A stretch of 64,000 bases of DNA from Alkalibacterium sp034520745 (GCA_034520745.1 JAXHNF010000017.1:141590-205589); one strand, 5' to 3'. Counted from the stretch's first letter, positions 1 to 9,241 are shown. The notes: generated by a model not told the origin, from the sequence alone. Translations and numbers: made by a program.

Positions 1-867
1 GGGCTGCCCAAGGGCGTCTTGCAGGTCGTCCACCCTAAAATATCTGAGATCGGCGATGCATTCTACGAGCATCGGGTACCGAATCTGATTTCCTTTACCG
101 GCTCAACGGCGGTAGGCAAAAAAATCGGCGAAGTATGCGGGCGCGAAGTCAAGAAGACGATCCTGGAACTGGGCGGGAACAATGCCATGGTCGTGCTGGA
201 TGATGCGGATATCGATCAGGCGGTTTCAGGCGCCATCTATGGACGCTTCATGCACAGTGGTCAGATCTGCATGTCCACCAACCGGATCATCGTGGATGAA
301 TCGGTTTTCGATGAATTTGCAGAGAAATTCGTTAGAATGGCCCGTTCGCTGAAACACGGTGATCCCACGCAGGAAGGCACGCTGATCGGTCCGCTGATCA
401 GTGGAGAAGAAGTCGACCGGCTGCAGGACGAAGTAAAAAAAGCAGAGTCTGAAGGTGCGGAGATCCTGCTTGAAGGCAAGCGTGAAGGGAACGTGCTGAC
501 ACCGGTCGTTTTAAAAGGGACGAATGACATGACGACAGCTCAAAACGAAATGTTCGGGCCGGTCGTGACCTTGATCCCGGCCAGAGATGAAGCCCATGCT
601 TTGGAACTGGCGAACGATACCGTAGCCGGACTCAGCGGCGCCGTTTCGTCACGAGATGAAAAACGGGCCTTTGCCTTTGCGGAAAAAATGGTCACGGGCA
701 TGGTCCACATCAACGACCAGAGTGTCAATGACGAACCGTATATCGCTTTCGGCGGAGAAAAGCAGTCAGGCCTCGGCCGATTCGGACGTGAACATTCGCT
801 GGACGAATTCACGACCTGGAAATGGATCTCTGTCCAGGAAGAACCCAGAGACTATCCGTTTGATTAA
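1..867 (+). CDS. Aldehyde dehydrogenase, C-terminal part (5' end outside window)
   Basis: NAD(P)-dependent aldehyde dehydrogenase that oxidises an aldehyde to the acid in the cytoplasm. The frame is open from base 1, so the N-terminal part of the cofactor domain lies upstream. Visible family signatures are the nucleotide-site motif FTGSTAVGKKIGE, the ELGG motif with the general-base glutamate, and GQICMSTNR with the catalytic cysteine, followed by a normal C-terminus with a conserved GLGRFG. GQICMST resembles the benzaldehyde/vanillin dehydrogenase branch, but the substrate cannot be read from sequence. The frame is intact and ends at a clear terminator, so this is the last gene of its unit. 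Confidence 0.9.
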   Translation, partial: GLPKGVLQVVHPKISEIGDAFYEHRVPNLISFTGSTAVGKKIGEVCGREVKKTILELGGNNAMVVLDDADIDQAVSGAIYGRFMHSGQICMSTNRIIVDESVFDEFAEKFVRMARSLKHGDPTQEGTLIGPLISGEEVDRLQDEVKKAESEGAEILLEGKREGNVLTPVVLKGTNDMTTAQNEMFGPVVTLIPARDEAHALELANDTVAGLSGAVSSRDEKRAFAFAEKMVTGMVHINDQSVNDEPYIAFGGEKQSGLGRFGREHSLDEFTTWKWISVQEEPRDYPFD

Positions 868-886
868 ATAAACAGTGACAGAAAAA

Positions 887-920
887 GGCGGCATCTTCTT
901 AATAGAAGGTGTCGTTTTTT
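887..920 (+). terminator. Rho-independent terminator after the aldehyde dehydrogenase
   Basis: A 10-bp stem (GGCATCTTCT with AGAAGGTGTC, two G-U pairs) closes a TAAT loop and is followed by six T. Confidence 0.8.
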
Positions 921-1001
921 GGGTCATTCGTCATTTGCTATGGCGAGATGGGCTCTGCTTTGGTACAGATACGTAGTAGTAAGAGAAATGAGGAATGAAA
1001 A

Positions 1002-2396
1002 ATGACACACCCATTCGATAGATTTAATTTAGACAATTATCTGATTGAAGCCATTAAAGAGATCGGTTTTGATGAACCGACTGAAATCCAGACAAAAGTG
1101 ATCCCTGAAGTGAAAAAGGGACGCGACATCATTGGACAGTCACAGACAGGTTCCGGTAAGACGCATGCCTTCCTGCTGCCGTTGTTCAACCAGATCGACC
1201 CGGCTAAAGAGGAAGTTCAGCTGGTCGTGACGGCGCCGAGCCGTGAACTGGCTGAACAGCTGGCGAATGCAGCCACACAGCTTGCCGAGCATTCATCTGA
1301 AGAGATCAACGTTCAGTCGTATGTCGGCGGGACGGACAAAGACAGACAGATCCAGAAACTTGAAAACGCGCAGCCGCATGTCGTCATCGGTACGCCGGGA
1401 CGTCTGCTTGATATGCTCGAAAGCAACGCCCTGCGCATCCACACGTCCAAGTATATGGTCGTGGACGAAGCCGACATGACGCTTGACATGGGCTTTTTAG
1501 AAGATGTCGACAAGATCGCCACGCGCCTGCCTGAAAAAGGACAGATGCTCGTCTTTTCAGCAACGGTCCCGCAGAAACTGCAGCCTTTCCTGAAAAAATA
1601 CATGAACAATCCGATCGTCATCGAAGTCGAAAACGAGCAGGTCATTGCGGATACAGTGGAAAACTGGCTGATTTCGACCAAAGGCAAGAACAAGATCGAC
1701 CTGATCCATCAGCTGCTCACGATCGGTCAGCCGTATCTGGCTCTGGTCTTTGCCAACACCAAGGAATACGTCGATGATATCGCCCATCAGCTGAAGAAAA
1801 AAGGCCTGAAAGTCGCTGTCGTACACGGCGGGATCCCACCGCGCGAGCGTCGCCGAGTGATGAGACAGATCCAGAATCTGGAATATCAGTACGTCGTCGC
1901 GACCGATCTGGCTGCCCGCGGGATCGATATCGAAGGCATTTCACACGTCATCAATGCCGAAGTGCCTCAAGACCTCGACTATTTTGTTCACCGTGTCGGC
2001 CGTACCGGGCGTAACCAGCTCAGCGGCATCGCGATCACGCTTTACGGTCCGGACGACGAGAAAGATATCGAAATCATCGAAAAACGGGGCATCAGCTTCC
2101 AGCCGAAAGAACTCAAAAACGGCGAAGTCGTGGATGTTTATGACCGAAACCGCCGTGATCAGCGTAAAGGCAAGAATGTGCACAAATCAGATTTCGATCC
2201 TGAGATACACGGGATGAGAAAGAAACTGAAGAAGAAAGTCAAGCCCGGCTACAAACGCAAGATCGAACGTAAAAAACAGGAAAAACGCATACGTGCGAGC
2301 CGCCTGAATCAGAAGAAGACAAAGAATAGATCATTGAACGATGAAGAAGCCTCCGCTACCGGTAGCGGGGGCTTCTTTGTTTTTAAGGGGATTTAA
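1002..2396 (+). CDS. cshB: DEAD-box RNA helicase, CshB type
   Basis: ATP-dependent RNA helicase thought to act in cold adaptation, RNA turnover and ribosome assembly. Motifs in order: Q motif GFDEPTEIQ (about residue 22), SQTGSGKT (about 47), PSRELA, TPGRL, VDEAD (about 155), FSATVP, then domain 2 with ARGIDIEG and HRVGRTGR, and a short basic tail. It has its own ribosome-binding site and stands alone. The end is odd. The open frame runs through the gene's own terminator hairpin, giving a tail that ends GGFFVFKGI. A TAG in a neighbouring frame at 2327-2329 follows the lysine-rich tail directly, so one A was probably lost from the run near 2321 and the real protein ends there. Confidence 0.9.
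   Translation: MTHPFDRFNLDNYLIEAIKEIGFDEPTEIQTKVIPEVKKGRDIIGQSQTGSGKTHAFLLPLFNQIDPAKEEVQLVVTAPSRELAEQLANAATQLAEHSSEEINVQSYVGGTDKDRQIQKLENAQPHVVIGTPGRLLDMLESNALRIHTSKYMVVDEADMTLDMGFLEDVDKIATRLPEKGQMLVFSATVPQKLQPFLKKYMNNPIVIEVENEQVIADTVENWLISTKGKNKIDLIHQLLTIGQPYLALVFANTKEYVDDIAHQLKKKGLKVAVVHGGIPPRERRRVMRQIQNLEYQYVVATDLAARGIDIEGISHVINAEVPQDLDYFVHRVGRTGRNQLSGIAITLYGPDDEKDIEIIEKRGISFQPKELKNGEVVDVYDRNRRDQRKGKNVHKSDFDPEIHGMRKKLKKKVKPGYKRKIERKKQEKRIRASRLNQKKTKNRSLNDEEASATGSGGFFVFKGI
2342..2386 (+). terminator. Terminator of the helicase gene
   Basis: GAAGCCTCCGCT pairs with AGCGGGGGCTTC around ACCGGT, followed by TTTGTTTTT. It lies inside the read-through end of the helicase frame, which is one reason to doubt that end. 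Confidence 0.85.
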
Positions 2397-2403
2397 AGGG
2401 GAC

Positions 2404-2425
2404 CATACGCGCTGAGGCGCGTATG
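2404..2425. repeat. Short palindromic repeat, copy 1
   Basis: Perfect 9-bp hairpin CATACGCGC-TGAG-GCGCGTATG preceded by GGAC. A close copy with a compensated stem change is at 34628-34650. The stretch 2397-2724 holds no gene that I can support. Confidence 0.6.
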
Positions 2426-2446
2426 CGCAGCATGAAAAAGACGGAT

Positions 2447-2485
2447 CGTTATGAGTTGAACGGAAATTTGGCGCAACTCATAACG
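2447..2485. repeat. 12-bp perfect inverted repeat
   Basis: CGTTATGAGTTG and CAACTCATAACG are separated by 15 bases. There is no T-tract, so it is not an obvious terminator. It could be a protein-binding site or a small mobile palindrome. Confidence 0.5.
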
Positions 2486-2677
2486 AAACTGTCTGATCTG
2501 AATAAGTTAGCCTGTGAAATCTTCCCACTCATTGAGATCACTCCCTAATCGTCACGAGTCAGCAGGAAATCACTTCAAACTTATGACGATTACGGCCCGG
2601 CGGGTAGGGAAAGGGTATTGGACGCCGATAAACCATTCCTGCCGGCCCGTTTCTTCTCGTTGTGCTTCATGGAGCCT

Positions 2678-2720
2678 AAAAAACCTCCGCTGCGGACATT
2701 TGCATGTGCCGAAGCGGAGG
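2678..2720 (-). terminator. Terminator of the DUF1189 gene
   Basis: On the minus strand CCTCCGCT pairs with AGCGGAGG and is followed by TTTTTT. It lies a few bases after the DUF1189 stop at 2725-2727. Confidence 0.75.
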
Positions 2721-2724
2721 TCAG

Positions 2725-3508
2725 TTAAACCGTGTTTTTCTTTTTGTAATTTTTCAAAGACGCGTACAGGAAGTAGAGTGAGAAGCCGAGTGTGATCTCG
2801 AAAGTGAAAGGTAAAAAGACTCCGAACAATTCAAACACCGAAAAGATCATCAGCGGGACACTCCAAAGCGACGAGGGCCATCCGGGCGATTTTCTTGAAT
2901 GGAAGCGGGATCCGCAGCAGGGTCTTCAGTATGTTTCCGAAGAGTGCTAATGATCAGCCATTCATAAAGCAAGACTCAAACTGCTTGCGATATACGTGAC
3001 GAATAAAGGTGAACAGCAGAACGACGGGTGAAAAACGGCCCATCTCTGACATCAGGTCTTTGAATTCCGTATCATTGAAGCCCTCCAGCTGGTCGATAGG
3101 ATACCGGAAGCGACTGGCTCATGATGTTCAGATAAAACTGCTCCTCCATCATCCCGATACCGATGGGGACATTCAGACGCTCGATGTTTCGAATCGATCT
3201 CCTCGGTTTCTATGGCTCCGTTGGGGTCGAAGAAGAACAAAAACGAGTCTGTCTGGTGAACATAGGACTCGGTGTCTTCTTCCACAACCAGTTGACCGTC
3301 AGTGATCTCGAAAGCCGGAAGCGTCTTCGGTGATTTCCTGTCCGTCTTCACTCAAGCCACCCATAACGGAAGCCAGAATGGTCGCCATCGACAGCGTAAG
3401 GATAAGAGCGAGCAGGGCGAAATGGTGAATCAGCTGCTTGCGGGACATTTTCAATGCCTTATATAAATGCTGAGGATTTTTGAACCCCAGTGTAAAAAAG
3501 TCTTTCAT
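2725..3508 (-). pseudogene. DUF1189 (YqgB-like) membrane protein, broken by several frameshifts
   Basis: Membrane protein of unknown function. The first frame reads MKDFFTLGFKNPQHLYKALK with a hydrophobic helix that follows, typical of the DUF1189 start (few residues, SP-like, then TM). The middle continues in other frames with FEITDGQLVVEEDTESYV and a polar extracellular part. The end, in yet another frame, is two hydrophobic helices and KNYKKKNTV before a TAA at 2725. Total length of about 260 codons fits the family. In Bacillus subtilis the DUF1189 gene yqgB also lies beside sodA, which supports the identification. At least four indels separate the pieces. Because intact essential genes nearby are broken in the same way, sequence error is as likely as decay. 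Confidence 0.7.
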
Positions 3509-3647
3509 CGTTTAACGCCTCTCTATAGTGGTTTTACAGTCAGTTTACTTGTTAAAGGTGCCAAAAAGCAATCCTGCTTTAGACGGATTTTGGGTCAGGG
3601 CACTTTGCGTTAAATGCAGATCTCTTACTTTCCATAAGTCGTATGAG

Positions 3648-3675
3648 TTGAAAAATATGTCCTAAATGTTACAAT
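3648..3675 (+). promoter_or_regulatory. Candidate promoter of sodA
   Basis: TTGAAA, 16-bp spacer, TACAAT, about 40 bp before the sodA start. Confidence 0.55.
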
Positions 3676-3714
3676 TATACTGTACGATAAAAGTAAATAG
3701 GAGGAATGTTTACT

Positions 3715-4323
3715 ATGACATACACTTTACCGGATTTACCATATGCCTATGATGCATTGGCACCAACGATCGACGAGGAAACGATGCATCTGCACCATGA
3801 CAAGCATCATGCTGGTTATGTGAAAAAAACCAATAATGCGCTTGAAGGCCATCCTGAACTGGCTGAATTGAGTATCGAAGACCTGATGAAAAAACTGGAT
3901 TCAGTTCCTGAAGATATCAAAACAGCAGTTAAAAATAATGGCGGTGGACACGCAAACCACTCATTATTCTGGCAAATCCTTTCACCAAACGGTGGCGGAG
4001 AACCATCAGGAGAACTGGCAGACGCAATCAAAGAAACATTTGGAGATTTTGAGTCATTCAAGGAAAAATTCAATGCAACAGCAACGGGCCGTTTCGGTTC
4101 AGGCTGGGCCTGGTTAGTTGTTTCTGATGGGAAGCTGGAAGTCATGGATACCTTGAATCAGGATTCACCTTATTCTGTTGGCAAGACCCCTATTTTAGGT
4201 CTTGACGTCTGGGAACATGCTTACTACCTGAACTATCAGAACCAGCGTCCTGAATACGTGAAAGCATTCTGGAATGTCGTCAACTGGGACGAAGTTTCAA
4301 AACGCTACACAGACGCAAAATAA
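3715..4323 (+). CDS. sodA: Superoxide dismutase (Mn/Fe family)
   Basis: Cytoplasmic enzyme converting superoxide to oxygen and hydrogen peroxide. The protein is 202 residues, the usual size. Metal ligands are visible: the first His in LHHDKHHAGYV (His27), the His in GHANHSLFW, and the Asp and His in GLDVWEHAYYLNY. I chose the ATG at 3715 because AGGAGG lies 8 bases before it and the protein then begins MTYTLPDLPYAYDAL like its relatives. An in-frame ATG at 3706 overlaps the ribosome-binding site. It is a single gene with its own promoter and terminator, and its frame is intact. Confidence 0.97.
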   Translation: MTYTLPDLPYAYDALAPTIDEETMHLHHDKHHAGYVKKTNNALEGHPELAELSIEDLMKKLDSVPEDIKTAVKNNGGGHANHSLFWQILSPNGGGEPSGELADAIKETFGDFESFKEKFNATATGRFGSGWAWLVVSDGKLEVMDTLNQDSPYSVGKTPILGLDVWEHAYYLNYQNQRPEYVKAFWNVVNWDEVSKRYTDAK

Positions 4324-4336
4324 TCATTTGATATTG

Positions 4337-4369
4337 AAAGGCTCGGGGCAGCTGCCGGCCTCTTTTTTT
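4337..4369 (+). terminator. Terminator of sodA
   Basis: A G+C-rich hairpin around GGCAGCTGCC with flanking AGGC/GCCT is followed by a T-run. Confidence 0.7.
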
Positions 4370-4498
4370 ATATTGAATCTGGTTTGCGGTGTTCGCGTGA
4401 ATAGAAGTGGATGGGCGGCTTTTATCTTAGGACCAAAGAACGCGCTAATGCTTGTGACACGTGTATAAGACGTTCGCATTGAACTGCCGGGACTCGAT

Positions 4499-4824
4499 GT
4501 CGCATAAGTGTGGGATATGCGCCTTTCGCAGTAATATCCAAGCCTTGAACGTCGCATAAAGACGGGATATGCACCTTTCACAGTGACATCCGGGCGTTGA
4601 ATGTCGCATAAACAGGGTATATGCGCCTTTCGCAGTGACGTCAGAGAATTGAATGTCGCATAAACAGTGGATATGCGCCCTTCGCAGTGAGATCCGAGCG
4701 TTGAACGTCGCATAAAGACGGATATGCACCCTTCGTAGTGAGATCCAAGCGTTGAACGTCGCATAAACAGGGTATATGCACCTTTCACAATAATATCCAA
4801 GCGTTGAACGTCGCATAAAAACAG
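4499..4824. repeat. Tandem repeat array A, 52-bp period, six full units and a partial one
   Basis: GTCGCATAA recurs at 4499, 4551, 4603, 4655, 4707, 4758 and 4810, giving spacings of 52, 52, 52, 52, 51 and 52. The whole unit is conserved, not just a short repeat: GTCGCATAA, a variable G-rich stretch, TATGC(G/A)CC, TTTCGCAGTGA, ATCCAAGCG, TTGAAC. CGCATA and TATGCG can pair within units. As 52 is not a multiple of 3, the minus strand stays open in two frames across the array, but these frames have no start signals and I do not call them genes. The flanks 4370-4498 and 4825-5088 show only the upstream region of the next gene. Confidence 0.95.
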
Positions 4825-5088
4825 AAAAACCGTCATGACCACTTAAATCAGAATGGAAAATCATAGGAATATCTGGCTGGTCTGCTTCATCCGGAGGCGT
4901 CCAGGGCAGCCTGTACAGCTGAAAGAAGTCATAAAACGTTCACAGTAAAATCCACGTTATTCCATCTTGGACTGTGGCAATCCTGCCGTCATTTTGGTAA
5001 ACTTGCACGAGTATGAAAAAAATTAAAACGACTCTGAAACAGTCCATTATTCAGTTCATCTGCTTACATAGCAGGAGGAGGAAATGAA

Positions 5089-7313
5089 GTGAAAGCTCCA
5101 AAACAGAAAAAAACCGATAAACCTAAATCTCATATTCCTTTTCGTCTGAATCTGCTCTTTTTTATAGTGTTCCTGCTTTTTTCAAGCCTGATCCTGCGTC
5201 TGGCTTACCTGCAGATCATACGCGCGGAAGAATATAAAGCTGAAGTCGAACGGACAGAACGCACGACCATTTCAGGCAGCGTGCCGCGGGGAGAGATCTT
5301 CGATGCAAGCCTGAACAAGCTGGTCGGTAATGAAGCGAGACACTCGATCACGTACACACGCGGAAAAAATGTGCCGGCCAGTCAAATGGCAAATCTGGCC
5401 TTTGAACTGGCGGACTATATTGCCGTTTCACACACCACGGCCTTTGAAGTGGACCGCGGCTTCGACTTGAGCGAACGTGATCTGAAAGACTATTTCATCG
5501 CCCGCAACCAGGATGAAGTCAGAGACCGCTTGTCTGACGATGAACGTAAGTTATCCGGTGCGGAAGCTTATCAGGTCATGCTGGATAAAGTCAGCACCTA
5601 TGAGATCCGTTCATTTGACGAGAGACAGCTGGAAGGCGCGGCGATCTTCAAGAAAATGAATGCGGCCTACTCTTTGAGCACGGTCAATGTGAAAAATAAA
5701 GATGTCACTCAGGAAGAAATCGCCCGTATCAGCGAGAAATCTGGATAAATTTCCCGGTATCTCAACCGGAACAGACTGGGTAAGACGGTATCCGGAAGGC
5801 GATATGCTCAGGTTCGATCCTGGGAATAGTATCAACTGAGGAAAAAGGCGTTCCTGAATCGAAATTGAAGACTTATCTTGCTAACGGTTATTCAAGAAAT
5901 GACCGGGTCGGGACGAGTTACCTTGAAGCCGAGTATGAAACGATCCTTAGAGGAGCAGAATCGAAGCTCGAAACGGAGACCAATTCCGATGGCGACATCA
6001 TCAATCAGGTGATGCAGTACTCGGGCCATAAAGGCGACAATCTGATCCTGACGATGGATATCGATTATCAGAAAACGGTGGAACAGATCGCGATCGATTC
6101 TCTGGCTGAGCGCGAAGGCCTGAACAACAGCATCTACATCGCGGCCATGGATCCCAGCAATGGGGATATCCTGGCGATGACAGGCAAGGAAATCGTTGAC
6201 GGAGAAGTGAAAGACCGGACATACGGTGTCTTTTTCGATAACTTCAGCATGGGGTCTGCAGTCAAAGGGGCCACGATCCTGGCCGGCTATATGGATGGGG
6301 TGCTGGACACCGGCAACAACGTGATCGTCGACACAGCCGCTTCGACTCAGGAAACTCCAGTCGATATCCTCCGTCTTCAACCGGTCCGGTAGCCGAAGCG
6401 ATCAACGACATCACCGCGCTGGAAGTGTCTTCCAACGTTTACATGTCAAGGCTCGCCATGCGCATGGGGGCGAATGGGACTATACAGCAGAACATGTCTC
6501 TTAAATATCAGCGCGTAGCAGTCTTCTTGAAAAGCAGCGTCATTACTTTCAATCAGTTTGGTTTAGGTGTAGCTGACTGGTATAGATCTGCCGTCTGAAT
6601 CGACGGGACTGGCCGGTGATGCAAGTCGTGCAGGCGAGGGACTGTTCTTCTCGTTCGGGCAGTACGATACCTATACGCCACTGCAGCTGCTGCAGTATAC
6701 GTCAGTGATCGCTAACGGCGGGACCCGGATCGCTCCGCGTCTGGTGTCTGAGATCCGCTGACACGGATACAGAAACAGGTAGTGTGGGTGCACCTTAAAA
6801 CAGAGATACCAGCCAAAATATTGAACACGCTCGATGTGTCAGAAACTGCCATGGACCGGGTACAGCAGGGCTTTTATGAAGTCGTCAACGGAAACCGCGG
6901 CAGTGCCCGCAGTTATTTCGGCTGGAACGCCGTATACGTCTGCCGGTAAAACGGGGACAGCTCAGGCCTTCTACTGGGATGACGATCTGAATGCGATAAC
7001 GGATAGTGTCATCGAACTATCACCTATGTGGGTTATGCCCCTTATGATGATCCAGAAATCGCCATCGCTGTCGTCGTTCCAAACCTTCCAGTCTCAGGAC
7101 GGACGAATCGTGAAAACACCCGTGCTGCACGAAGAGTGCTGGATGCCTACTTCAAAGTGGGAGAATTTAAAAATGACTCAACCGGTGATGCAGTGGAATC
7201 GATTGAGGATCTGACGACTCGAAGCTGAAGACCTGGCCGAAGAAGAAGTGGAAGAAGGAGACGAACCACAAGTGCCTGTTCAGGAGAACAGTGAAGAACT
7301 CATAGAAGAATAA
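5089..7313 (+). CDS. Class B penicillin-binding protein (transpeptidase), frameshifted
   Basis: Peptidoglycan transpeptidase anchored by one N-terminal membrane helix (about residues 20-42), then a PASTA-less dimerisation domain and the transpeptidase domain. Active-site motifs are all present: SAVK (Ser-x-x-Lys) near 6254, SSN near 6432, and KTGTA near 6950. An acidic tail rich in Glu ends at TAA 7311-7313. About 720 codons fits class B enzymes of Lactobacillales; in B. subtilis pbpA also lies close to sodA. The GTG at 5089 follows AGGAGGAGG; the ATG at 5084 meets a stop after two codons. The frame breaks near 5740, 5812, 6360-6390, repeatedly in 6470-6600, and near 6760, 6930, 7015 and 7215. 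The 6470-6600 stretch is the worst-read part of the window. Confidence 0.85.
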
Positions 7314-7330
7314 GGAATATGAAACCTGAC

Positions 7331-7367
7331 AGGAAAGCCGCGACTTGTTCGCGGGTTTCCTGTTTTT
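7331..7367 (+). terminator. Terminator of the penicillin-binding protein gene
   Basis: AGGAAA-CCGCGA pairs with TTCGCGG-TTTCCT, followed by GTTTTT. Confidence 0.8.
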
Positions 7368-7372
7368 CTGCA

Positions 7373-7411
7373 TAAAAAAAGAAGACAGAAGCAAAAGCTT
7401 CCATCTTCTTT
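7373..7411 (-). terminator. Terminator of rpmG
   Basis: On the minus strand AAGAAGATGGAAGC pairs with GCTTCTGTCTTCTT around TTTT and runs into seven T. Confidence 0.8.
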
Positions 7412-7429
7412 CTATCATTGCCGAAACAA

Positions 7430-7579
7430 TTATTTTGTTTCGCGGTGCAGTGTTACTTTGCGTTCGCGTGGGCAATATTTTTTAATTTCTAAACGTTCCG
7501 TATTGTTACGTTTGTTTTTAGATGTTAGGTAATTGCGTTCTTTGCATTCTGTACATTCTAAGGTTACGTTTACTCGCAT
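7430..7579 (-). CDS. rpmG: Ribosomal protein L33
   Basis: Small basic protein of the large ribosomal subunit, 49 residues. The sequence starts MRVNVTLECTECKERNYLTS and ends KKVTLHRETK-like (RKVTLHRETK), the family's standard ends. Cysteines are visible at 9, 12 and 36, so this is close to the zinc-ribbon form, but the usual fourth cysteine is missing: the last pair reads YCPR rather than CxxC. I chose the ATG at 7577-7579 over the upstream in-frame start because GGAGGG lies just before it and it matches the universal MRV start. It is a single gene, convergent with the penicillin-binding protein gene. Confidence 0.95.
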   Translation of the reverse strand: MRVNVTLECTECKERNYLTSKNKRNNTERLEIKKYCPRERKVTLHRETK

Positions 7580-7829
7580 GATTGTCCCTCCCAATTGTCC
7601 TGTTTTGAAGGCTATCAAACATGTTTGGTGTCTAGCCTTTCGCCTTGACTAGAATACCATGTTTTGAATATAAATGCCAATCTTTTTTTCGTGACTGACT
7701 GATTTTTTTGCATAAATGACATATTTAGCACGTAAATCACTGGTGACTCATCAGGGAAGTCTTTTTGTTTCACCTGAAATATGCTATTATTTTAAAGCCG
7801 ATGTTTTTAAGGAAGAAAGGAGGGTATGC

Positions 7830-8190
7830 ATGGAATTAGGGATGATAGCGGCTATACTGTTTGGTTCAGCCGCGCTGGTCTACTTGTATTCATTTACACA
7901 GAAAGAGGAAAAAGAACAGGCCTACATAGAACTTGAAGAGTTTTCGCTGGCTGTGACGCAATCCGTATTCGAATTGAATGAACGGGTGAAGACACTGGAA
8001 AGTGAACATGAGATAGACGCAGAGGTCAAGACGCTTCAAAAGCAGGTGACTCAGCTGAACAAGGACAACATCATTACGCTGTTCACCAAAGGTTGTCACA
8101 ACAGAGGCCATCTCCGGTCAGCTGGGGATTGCTTCCGCTTCGGTCCAGGAAATCATTGACGCGTATGTCGAAGAAGGGATCCGCGGATAA
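7830..8190 (+). CDS. Membrane-anchored coiled-coil protein with a C-terminal HTH-like segment, frameshifted
   Basis: I do not recognise a named family. The start ATG follows AAAGGAGGG. An N-terminal hydrophobic helix (MIAAILFGSAALVYLYSF) is followed by a long charged helix (EKEQAYIELEEFSLAV to LQKQVTQLNKDN) likely to form a coiled coil. After a frameshift near 8090 the protein continues VTTEAISGQLGIASASVQEI and ends in EEGIRG before TAA 8188-8190. That tail looks like a helix-turn-helix of the type that reads 'new rule, recognise' in SMC-loader or phage-repressor-like small proteins, but this is only a pattern. About 120 residues. It leads directly into the MltG-like gene 33 bases downstream, so they probably form an operon. 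Confidence 0.6.
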
Positions 8191-8222
8191 ATACTACATA
8201 TCAGGAAGGTGAAATAGATAAC

Positions 8223-8746
8223 ATGTCAAAGAAAACAAGCCGCAGCATCGCTCTGGGGTTATTCGTATCCGGTCTGATCGTTTTGGGGCTGGATGTCTGG
8301 GGAGCCGATCTGACGGGAATCTCCCAAACAGGAGGACCTTATGCCGTCACAGAGAGCCTCGTCAGAGCTTGAAGAAAAAGTCGACAGCACTGGAAGAGGA
8401 AAACAGCCGTTTAATAGATGAACACGACCGGCTGACTGAAGGGTATGCCAGCACCCTGACGCTGTCGGATATCCAAGAGAGCGGACAGGAGAATGACGCG
8501 AACGTCACGACCAGCAGCGAGAGACGCAGAAGACAACGGAGGACCAGTATACGGTAACGGTTAGAGAAGGGGAACCCAGCAGTGTCATCGCTGAGCAGCT
8601 GGAAACGCTTAGGCGTGATCGAGGACCGCTTGGCCTTCAACGACTACCTGGAAAAGAATGACTATGCCAGAAAGGTGCGTCCCGGAAATTTCGTCGTCAA
8701 TTCAGACATGTCAACGGACGAACTGGTTCAGGCTATCATCAGGTAA
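8223..8746 (+). CDS. Small MltG/YceG-like envelope protein (YqzC type), frameshifted
   Basis: Single-pass membrane protein: N-terminal helix SIALGLFVSGLIVLGLDVWG, a charged coiled-coil stretch (TALEEENSRLIDEHDRLTEG), then a domain reading YTVTVREGEPSSVIAEQLE, VIEDRLAFNDYLE and MSTDELVQAII. The last part resembles the LysM-like N-terminal domain of the lytic transglycosylase MltG, but the catalytic domain is absent. Comparable short proteins exist in Bacillales (YqzC); their function is not known to me. Breaks lie near 8350-8370, 8525 and 8612. It follows the small coiled-coil gene by 32 bases. Confidence 0.6.
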
Positions 8747-8836
8747 AAATCCGCCAACGAAGCAGGGGCTTACTTTTGAATTCTGAGCGCTTTCCTTTAA
8801 AATGGTAGTATACAACCAGTAAAGGAGCGATAACGG

Positions 8837-9160
8837 ATGAAATTAGCCAAACTGACTCTTGTGAACGGCGGAACATTCATTGTCAGCCACTCTCCGAAAG
8901 ACGTGTACCAGCGTGTGACACATTCTGACGGGAAACCGAAAAACCATATCCATCTCTTCACTTTGGAAAACGGCAAGGAGCTTTATATCAATGCCACATA
9001 TATCCTGTCGATCGAAAAAGTGAGTGCGCACACGATTGGTGAGACGGGGAAAAAGGCTGACGAAAAAGAGGCCACGGAACCTGAGGATAAAAACCGGGTC
9101 AAAGACAATCTGGAAGCCGTCAAAGAATTCAAGGAAGATATCGACGGAAACATGGAATAA
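8837..9160 (+). CDS. Hypothetical 107-residue protein
   Basis: Intact frame with AAAGGAG seven to ten bases before the ATG. The first half (MKLAKLTLVNGGTFIVSHSP, then HLFTLENGKELYINATYIL) looks like a small beta-rich domain in which two 'strand - NG - strand' segments echo each other. The second half is highly charged (about 40 residues rich in Lys, Glu and Asp) and probably disordered. I do not recognise a family. It has its own strong terminator downstream, so it is likely transcribed alone or as the end of the preceding small-protein operon. Confidence 0.7.
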   Translation: MKLAKLTLVNGGTFIVSHSPKDVYQRVTHSDGKPKNHIHLFTLENGKELYINATYILSIEKVSAHTIGETGKKADEKEATEPEDKNRVKDNLEAVKEFKEDIDGNME

Positions 9161-9169
9161 AAGCATCCG

Positions 9170-9241
9170 TATCTAAGTTCATCATGACGCTGAGTCAAGC
9201 CTTTGGATTTGACTTTTTGGCAGTGAACTTAGATATTTTTG
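9170..9241 (+). terminator. Large terminator with a nested stem
   Basis: A perfect 12-bp outer stem (TATCTAAGTTCA / TGAACTTAGATA) encloses a second stem (AGTCAA / TTTGACT region) and is followed by TTTTT. Confidence 0.75.

Noticed and set aside
3009..3305. 98-codon plus-strand frame
   Set aside because: It is the shadow of the minus-strand DUF1189 gene, which is supported by its own start, membrane segments and terminator.
4324..4864. Two overlapping open frames of 172 and 139 codons on the minus strand
   Set aside because: They exist only because the 52-bp repeat lacks stops in these frames. They overlap each other, have no ribosome-binding site, and their peptide repeats are the array read in shifting phases.
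8530..8745. A full MltG lytic transglycosylase
   Set aside because: Only the small N-terminal LysM-like domain is present; the catalytic domain with its glutamate is not coded before or after it.
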